A stretch of DNA of 41,309 nucleotides. Source: Sporichthya brevicatena. GTDB lineage: Bacteria; Actinomycetota; Actinomycetes; Sporichthyales; Sporichthyaceae. This document shows, piece after piece, positions 41,255 through 41,309 of this stretch. Position 1 is the stretch's first letter. Each line of letters opens with the position of its first letter. The notes under the pieces are model-generated. The model was given only the letters and a program-made list of their open reading frames with translations, made no database searches and was not told where the DNA came from. The DNA is taken from contig NZ_BAAAHE010000034.1 of the NCBI RefSeq assembly GCF_039525035.1, positions 1-41,309 of the forward strand, given 5' to 3'. The translations under genes were made by a program, and so were the position numbers.

Positions 41255-41309
41255 GCCTCGATCTTTCGTGAGGCTGTCGGTGTCGCGGGCTTGCGCGGTT
41301 GACCGAGGC

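Noticed and set aside
41217-41309. Complete tRNA gene at the right end
   Set aside because: The D-arm, 5' acceptor strand (GCCCCCG) and 5' anticodon stem are missing within the required distance, so only the 3' half is present.
1-41309. CRISPR arrays, insertion sequences, rRNA operons and riboswitches
   Set aside because: No regularly spaced repeats, no transposase frames or terminal inverted repeats, and no conserved RNA segments other than the tRNA remnant were seen.

Overview
The window is very GC-rich and densely coded. It has many GTG starts and long runs of genes joined by 4-nt ATGA/GTGA overlaps. It also has mycofactocin-type dehydrogenases, an MftD homologue, several cytochromes P450 and an FprB-like reductase. 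Together these point to an actinobacterium. The lack of Mce genes and the long Gly/Ala/Ser linker in the binding protein recall non-mycolate actinobacteria (for example Sporichthya/Frankia-like), but the genus is a guess.

Layout. (i) 58-1686: a lone PD-(D/E)XK nuclease-like gene, then about 350 bp of non-coding DNA with a decayed repeat. (ii) 2037-3286 (minus): a PaaI-like thioesterase and a TetR regulator. (iii) 3578-10915: a LivFGHM-type ABC importer operon with a lipoprotein, a secreted membrane-anchored protein of unknown family, two small 2-TM proteins, a fused LivH-LivM permease and two ATPases. (iv) 11029-18869: Rieske oxygenase, luciferase-like monooxygenase, enoyl-CoA hydratase, acyl-CoA dehydrogenase, acyl-CoA synthetase, cyclase-family hydrolase, acyl-CoA dehydrogenase. 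(v) 18962-20690: a 6-TM protein with cytochrome oxidase subunit III- and IV-like proteins but no catalytic subunit. (vi) 20800-26642: mycofactocin-type SDR, aldehyde dehydrogenase, ferredoxin, acyl-CoA dehydrogenase, second SDR, P450. (vii) 26745-33307: Baeyer-Villiger monooxygenase, P450, ferredoxin-NADP reductase, acyl-CoA synthetase. (viii) 33332-33994 (minus): a TetR regulator. (ix) 34129-38853: amidohydrolase-like protein, DUF35 protein, thiolase-like protein, unknown protein, an 18-codon ORF, MftD. (x) 38880-41309: a 5'-truncated lactate-dehydrogenase-type flavoenzyme, an integrase fused to a GntR-type domain, and a tRNA 3'-half remnant.

How it fits together. Units ii-ix look like one catabolic programme for a hydrophobic, probably cyclic (terpenoid- or steroid-like) compound. 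The steps would be import, oxygenation (Rieske, two P450s, BVMO, LLM), alcohol and aldehyde oxidation, CoA activation, beta-oxidation and a DUF35/thiolase retro-aldol cleavage. The substrate cannot be read from sequence. The most striking non-coding signal is a 24-bp element with fixed internal spacing. It has an ACA block, GTC at +9 and GTC at +17, and a TGACAA-N3-TTGTCA-like core. It lies at the head of all the large units, at the divergent TetR gene, and in a weaker form at the thioesterase start. This suggests one TetR-controlled regulon that also includes mftD, whose product helps make the cofactor that the two SDRs probably need. Both ends of the window carry integrase-associated repeats, so the cluster may be or adjoin a genomic island.
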